Positions 49,810 to 53,054 of a DNA stretch of 53,054 bases are shown one piece after another; position 1 is the stretch's first letter, and each line of letters opens with the position of its first letter. The DNA lies in the NCBI GenBank assembly GCA_052144935.1, contig JBKQPR010000334.1:1-53054 (forward strand). Direction: 5' to 3'. The notes under the pieces were generated by a model that was not told the origin of the DNA, ran no database searches, and saw only the letters and a program-made list of their open reading frames with translations. The position numbers and the translations under genes are program-made. Origin of the DNA: JOPF133 sp052144935. GTDB taxonomy: Bacteria > Acidobacteriota > Terriglobia > Bryobacterales > Bryobacteraceae.

Positions 49810-50181
49810 TAAAGCGTCCGTTCTACTGGCTGTAATACATCAATTGATATATTAGCTCTTCCAGTTGATCCTGTCAACCATAAAATCTATCAATTGATTG
49901 ATTCGCGCGAAGATGCGGCGAACCTCCTTGGCGGCCATTAGGGTTCAGAGCAGACCCGTGATCCCGTCGCTTTGGCAACCTCGGGGCGAGGTCGCTACCA
50001 AGCCGCTGAAAACAAACAAGTTCAATGCCGATCACTTACCCCTGATGTCTTCGTCACTTTCCGGGCCGGGAAGCTCGAGGTCTGAATGAGTGCTGGCCGG
50101 CCCGTAGCGGAACTCCCAAAAACGGCACAAGTTGTGCCGGTTATGCCGCAGTGCTCATCGCGGATGGCCAAAATCCCGCCC
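49810..50181. other. AT-rich promoter region and non-coding spacer
   Basis: 49830-49905 is the most AT-rich part of the window and holds the palindromes listed separately. 49906-50181 shows no clear gene; minus-strand frames there may hold a frameshifted C-terminus of the DUF3368 protein (IYRLANRGGILAIRDE). Confidence 0.4.
49839..49898 (-). promoter_or_regulatory. Paired ATCAATTGAT operators upstream of the three-gene operon
   Basis: The perfect 10-bp palindrome ATCAATTGAT occurs at 49839-49848 and 49889-49898, 50 bp apart (about five helical turns). Between them lies another dyad, GTTGA-TCCTG-TCAAC (49864-49878). The set sits 30-90 bp before the first gene. Two operators on the same helix face suggest cooperative autorepression by the YgiT-HTH protein. 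Confidence 0.65.
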
Positions 50182-50565
50182 CTATTGGCTAAGCGGTAGA
50201 TACCGCCTGAACGTTCGAATGACGTTGGCGCCCACGGCAACCGCGAACCTGATTCCGTCGCTGTCGTCCATCGGCAACGCCTCAGAACCAAATTCCGTAG
50301 CGAGCACGATGGCCTCACTCTCACCTGGATGCAGGCCGGCCAAGCGAAGTCGATCTGCCTCGGAGGTGTTTCGAATAGCCTGCACGGACAGCCAAGTAGC
50401 CATTGCTCCCTGCACCGAGTGTGCTACCGGGAAACGTGCCCCGCCAGCCGCAACCTCTTCAAACACAGCGTGTGGTATAGCGACCTTGCCGAAAAGGTGC
50501 CGAAGCAGCTCAAAATCGCCGAGCGCGGCTAGATATAAAAGAGGGCTGGTGTTGGAGACGACCAA
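50182..50565 (-). CDS. DUF3368 PIN-like toxin, C-terminus possibly truncated
   Basis: A 127-residue PIN-fold protein: VVSNTSPLLYLAALGDFELL (first Asp position is Asn here), LHPGESEAIVLATE and ALPMDDSDGIRFAVAVGANVI. DUF3368 proteins are RNase toxins paired with UPF0175 antitoxins, as here. The end after VIRTF departs from the family; a shifted frame reads IYRLANRGGILAIRD, so the C-terminal 30 or so residues may be lost by frameshift. Starts 2 bp after the antitoxin stop. Confidence 0.8.
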   Translation of the reverse strand: MVVSNTSPLLYLAALGDFELLRHLFGKVAIPHAVFEEVAAGGARFPVAHSVQGAMATWLSVQAIRNTSEADRLRLAGLHPGESEAIVLATEFGSEALPMDDSDGIRFAVAVGANVIRTFRRYLPLSQ

Positions 50566-50567
50566 GG

Positions 50568-50837
50568 CTACCCGATCTTGCGGCGTCTTTCGAATTCATC
50601 GATGGCCTTGCCGTCCGCTTCCCAGTCTTCCCGGGTGTAGATGACGTAGGGGATGCCGCGGCGCCTCAGCAATTCCAGGAACGCCAGCCGCTCCAAACCG
50701 AGTTCGTGGGCGGCCTTGCCGGCGGTGATCTTGCGATCCGCGAAGAGGACTAAGATCGCTTCCTTCCGCAGGTGTTCCTGGAGTTCGACCTTGTCGGCGG
50801 CGTCGTCTGCGACGTTGACTTCGATCTCCAGCTTCAT
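50568..50837 (-). CDS. UPF0175 antitoxin
   Basis: An 89-residue UPF0175 protein from ATG 50837: LQEHLRKEAILVLFADRKITAGKAAHELGLERLAFLELLRRRGIP, a ribbon/HTH-like DNA-binding fold, then YTREDWEADGKAIDEF. It pairs with the downstream DUF3368 toxin. Antitoxin-first order. Confidence 0.88.
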   Translation of the reverse strand: MKLEIEVNVADDAADKVELQEHLRKEAILVLFADRKITAGKAAHELGLERLAFLELLRRRGIPYVIYTREDWEADGKAIDEFERRRKIG

Positions 50838-50893
50838 GCCGTATTCATTGTACTCCTGCACACGAACATGCGTCCGGAGGGAGTGGCGCGCGT

Positions 50894-50926
50894 ATGGATT
50901 CAAGCCAGGCTGTGAGGCGGCTGCTG
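50894..50926 (+). repeat. Displaced copy of the dhaM 3' end
   Basis: 33 bp matching 43807-43839 at 31 positions (ATGGATTC-RAGCCAGGCTGTGAG...). It runs straight into the duplicated alcohol dehydrogenase segment with a 2-3 bp overlap at TGG. Order and orientation equal those of the original locus with 43840-46562 removed. Confidence 0.85.
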
Positions 50927-51182
50927 GCGCAGCGGTCTCCCGGCCGGATGCCGCGAGGGTTGCCGGGCAACTCCAGCACCTCGCAGCTCATCTCATGACC
51001 GATGATGCGCGGATAGGTGTAATTCGCCTGGCCGCCCTCGAAGGCATGCCAATCGCTGCCGCAAATGGCGACCCGGTGAAGTCTCACCAGCGCCTGGTCG
51101 GGCTGCCTGACCACGGGCGGCACAACGTGTCCCACGAATTGTCGTGGCGCTTCCAGTACGATCTGTCGCATGGCTTGAACTC
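50925..51182. repeat. Direct repeat, right copy (alcohol dehydrogenase 5' end)
   Basis: Second copy of the segment at 46563-46823, same orientation. It ends in the leader (AACTCCAGAGTATAAT against AACTCCAGGGTATAAC), after which similarity stops. Confidence 0.95.
50927..51171 (-). pseudogene. Truncated duplicate of the alcohol dehydrogenase gene
   Basis: From ATG 51171 about 82 codons are nearly identical to the intact gene (to GIRPGDRCA), then the frame continues into the antisense of the dhaM fragment. It keeps only part of the zinc-binding N-domain and no cofactor domain, so it is non-functional. Confidence 0.9.
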
Positions 51183-51802
51183 CAGAGTATAATAATTGTC
51201 CGGAGCGCGGGGCGGGGGCGCGCCCGCACAGTGCCGTGCCGAACCGAGGGGCCGAGAGGCACTCTCCAGCAACCATTTCCGGGGCACTTCTGTGGGGCAG
51301 TTTATTGCTGTCCGCAGCCGGGCCCAGCATGAGTTACGGCCCATCATGTGCCGCTTGAAAACCCGACGGTACCCTCGTGCATCCCCTCTCCCGGCGGCAA
51401 AGGGCATTCATATGACCAGCCGGAAAGCGTTCGGCTCCGCAAGACGATCTTGGAATATCGAGACTTGTTTCAGAGGTTCAGGGCACTGGCGGTGTCCCAC
51501 GCGCGTAAGGACGAGGCGGCCACCGTGTAGTTTTCCGTCGTTCTTTACCACCAACGCTCAAGCCCGAGCACGCGAAGCGTCTGCCGCAAGGCTTCGTTCA
51601 AGTGGGCTTGTATTGCAGGAAACGGGCGCTCCTGGCGAACGCGTTGTCCCGGCAACCCACGCGGGCTGGTGGAGTCTCTATGGAACGTGCCGGCGGCTTA
51701 AGGGTCGTCCCCTATCGGTAGCGGCCCCGCTGTACGAGCCTGTCGATCCGCCCAGTTTTTCTTGTGCCCGCCCGCGCACGAAAATGGTATGTTCTCAAGG
51801 GT
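51183..51802. other. Intergenic, no confident gene
   Basis: About 620 bp. A plus-strand frame at 51348-51530 ends in YDQPESVRLRKTILEYRDLFQRF-like sequence that is briefly protein-like and could be a scrap of a gene; no start or family can be given. TATGTT at 51788-51793 may be a -10 element of the SDR gene. Confidence 0.4.
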
Positions 51803-52600
51803 ATGCCAGATCTGGATTTCGGACTCAAAGGCAAACTGGCGGTCGTCACCGGCGGCGCCAACGGCATTGGGTTCGCCACCGCCCGGCTATTGGCCGCCCA
51901 TGGCGCATCGGTGTGCCTCTTCGATCTGGAACGTGAGAATCCCTCCGGCGCCGCGCGGCAAATCGGCGCCGGCGCCTGCCCGGCCGACGTCACCAATCGC
52001 GAATCTCTCGACGCCGCCTTCCGCGCGACCGGGACGCCCGACATCCTCATCGCCAACGCCGGGACGGTTTCGGAAGCGGACTTCTGCGAGCACACGCCGG
52101 AAGAGTGGGACCGCATCGTGTCGGTGAATCTCTCCGGCGCGTTTCACTCCATGCAATCGGCGGCGCGCCTCATGAGGCAGCGGCGCGGCGGCGCTATCGT
52201 GCTCACGGCGTCCACCAATTCCTACGACGGCGAAGCGCGCCTGGCCGCTTATAACGCCAGCAAAGCCGGGCTGCTGGGCCTGGTGCATACCGCGGCCAAC
52301 GAATTGGGACCCTATCAAATCCGCGTGAACGCCGTCTGCCCGGGGCTGATCCGGACCCGTCTCACCGAGGGGTACTTCGCCAATCCGGAGATCCTGCGGA
52401 GTTACTTTCGGCAGATTCCGCTGGGGCGCGGCGGCGAACCGGACGAGGTCGCGCAAGCGAGCGTCTTCCTGGCCTCCAGCCTGGCTTCGTATATCACGGG
52501 GGCCACGCTGTTCGTCGACGGCGGCCAGATGGCTTCGAAGTTCGGCACGTGGACCGAAGACACCGCCGAGTTCCGCGACGGCCGCTGGCGCCTCCGCTAG
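51803..52600 (+). CDS. Short-chain dehydrogenase/reductase
   Basis: A 265-residue classical SDR. TGGANGIG cofactor motif at residues 15-22, D after beta-2 (LFDLE) indicating NAD preference, IANAG near 87, catalytic Ser in LTASTNSYDG and YNASKAG (Tyr, Lys) near 150, followed by VNAVCPGLIRT and the terminal ITGATLFVDGGQMAS. FabG-like; the substrate is unknown. ATG 51803 follows GGG-rich sequence. Confidence 0.92.
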   Translation: MPDLDFGLKGKLAVVTGGANGIGFATARLLAAHGASVCLFDLERENPSGAARQIGAGACPADVTNRESLDAAFRATGTPDILIANAGTVSEADFCEHTPEEWDRIVSVNLSGAFHSMQSAARLMRQRRGGAIVLTASTNSYDGEARLAAYNASKAGLLGLVHTAANELGPYQIRVNAVCPGLIRTRLTEGYFANPEILRSYFRQIPLGRGGEPDEVAQASVFLASSLASYITGATLFVDGGQMASKFGTWTEDTAEFRDGRWRLR

Positions 52601-52769
52601 GTCTTCGGTCGCGTGATGTTGTTCCTTTGCCGCGAACCGCTCGCCCACGGGGCGCCTTCCAGACCCGGTTCCGGAACAGGGCCGGAACCCAGGGGCACCC
52701 CCGTCAACGAGCGGTTTCCCGGGCAGCGCCGGATGTCTCGATCGGGGACCTGGCAGGCTACGGAAAAAT
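52601..52769. repeat. GC-rich dispersed repeat with inverted ends
   Basis: GAACCGCTCG at 52634-52643 and CGAGCGGTTT at 52708-52717 are inverted ends around GGCACC/GGAACC-type sequence. The same end motif and base pattern occur in the dhaM linker near 41614, so this is one family of short non-autonomous repeats. Confidence 0.55.
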
Positions 52770-52806
52770 GGTAGTGGGCTACTTTCGGGCAAAGTAGCCC
52801 ACTACC
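52770..52806. repeat. Perfect 16-bp hairpin flanked by 9-bp direct repeats
   Basis: GGTAGTGGGCTACTTT (52770-52785), loop CGGGC, and the exact inverse at 52791-52806. GGAAAAATG stands directly on both sides (52762-52770 and 52807-52815). A further partial unit TGGGCTACTT lies at 52820-52829. It could terminate transcription on either strand but lacks T tracts, so a palindromic mobile repeat with target duplication is as likely. Confidence 0.7.
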
Positions 52807-52815
52807 GGAAAAATG

Positions 52816-53054
52816 CGTGATGGGCTACTTGAAACATCGACAATTTGCCACCACAATAGATTGTGGTCACGCTCGCGCCGGACTTCAACACTATAGCGGA
52901 CCTTCGGCGCTCGCCAGAAGTGACCCGCCTGTGCTTTCTAAGAATGACCCATTGGGCCGTTAGAGCCTTTTGCGAGTGGCCCATATCCAGGGCTAAAGAT
53001 CTGTCCGGGGAGGCTTCGCGGTGAGAAAGCGGGTGATGTTCAGTTGTTTCTAGT
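52816..53054. other. Window end, possible IS21-type end sequences
   Basis: AAGTGACCCGCC and AAGAATGACCCATT (52917-52951) are short repeated motifs like those at the ends of IS21-family elements. No transposase frame reaches the window end, so this remains a guess. Confidence 0.25.

Noticed and set aside
52817..53054. Insertion sequence at the window end
   Set aside because: Only short TGACCC-type repeats are visible and no transposase frame, so no IS call is supported.

Overview
This window looks like chromosome from a high-GC acidobacterium of the Solibacter/Bryobacterales type. The pointers are a DUF1552 protein, an ADOP-type ABC permease (plus the C-terminal scrap of a second one), a BlaI/M56-TonB cassette, a decayed TIGR03435 gene (a family expanded in Solibacter), abundant Tat or Sec signal proteins, and dispersed GC-rich palindromic repeats. 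No rRNA, tRNA, CRISPR array or intact transposase was recognised.

Layout. 0.4-3.4 kb: a 5'-truncated DUF1552 gene and a frameshifted alpha/beta hydrolase. 4.0-5.9 kb: a parvulin PPIase, a zinc-ribbon protein, and an exported peroxiredoxin whose peroxidatic residue is encoded by in-frame TGA with a SECIS-like hairpin, so probably a selenoprotein. 6.6-9.4 kb: lutABC L-lactate oxidation operon. 9.9-14.1 kb: HTH protein, SDR, DUF218 protein, SpoU rRNA methyltransferase and rarA. 14.3-16.0 kb: MNT/HEPN pair, DUF433 protein and a broken higBA. 16.1-20.3 kb: FKBP-DinB fusion, TPR protein and envelope proteins. 20.3-22.9 kb: LytS/LytTR two-component system whose kinase is out of frame at a GA dinucleotide tract. 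23.0-27.2 kb: second higBA (toxin frameshifted), divergent from a two-gene P-loop ATPase + TPR operon. 27.2-32.2 kb: ADOP permease, M56-TPR-TonB sensor and BlaI. 32.6-38.6 kb: small zinc protein, endonuclease IV, decayed genes, sulfatase and a DUF4185-like protein. 38.74-38.82 kb: three perfect 16-bp parS centromere sites. 39.4-43.9 kb: dhaK-dhaL-dhaM, with DhaM fused to HPr and Enzyme I (PEP-dependent dihydroxyacetone kinase). 44-45.6 kb: XRE-ImmA/IrrE protein with a frameshifted PIN toxin. 45.8-51.2 kb: a zinc alcohol dehydrogenase whose 5' end is duplicated about 4.36 kb away; the two direct repeats enclose a lower-GC island holding a three-gene operon (small protein, YgiT/MqsA-like HTH protein, ParA-like ATPase-TPR) and a UPF0175/DUF3368 toxin-antitoxin pair. 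51.8-52.6 kb: an SDR, then palindromic repeats.

The best candidates for new biology are the Sec-peroxiredoxin, the repeat-bounded ParA-TPR/YgiT-HTH/small-protein operon, the ATPase+TPR pair and the parS cluster. At least five genes carry single-base or dinucleotide frameshifts, three of them in regulators or toxins. They may be real decay, phase variation, or sequencing error, and this cannot be settled from the sequence alone.
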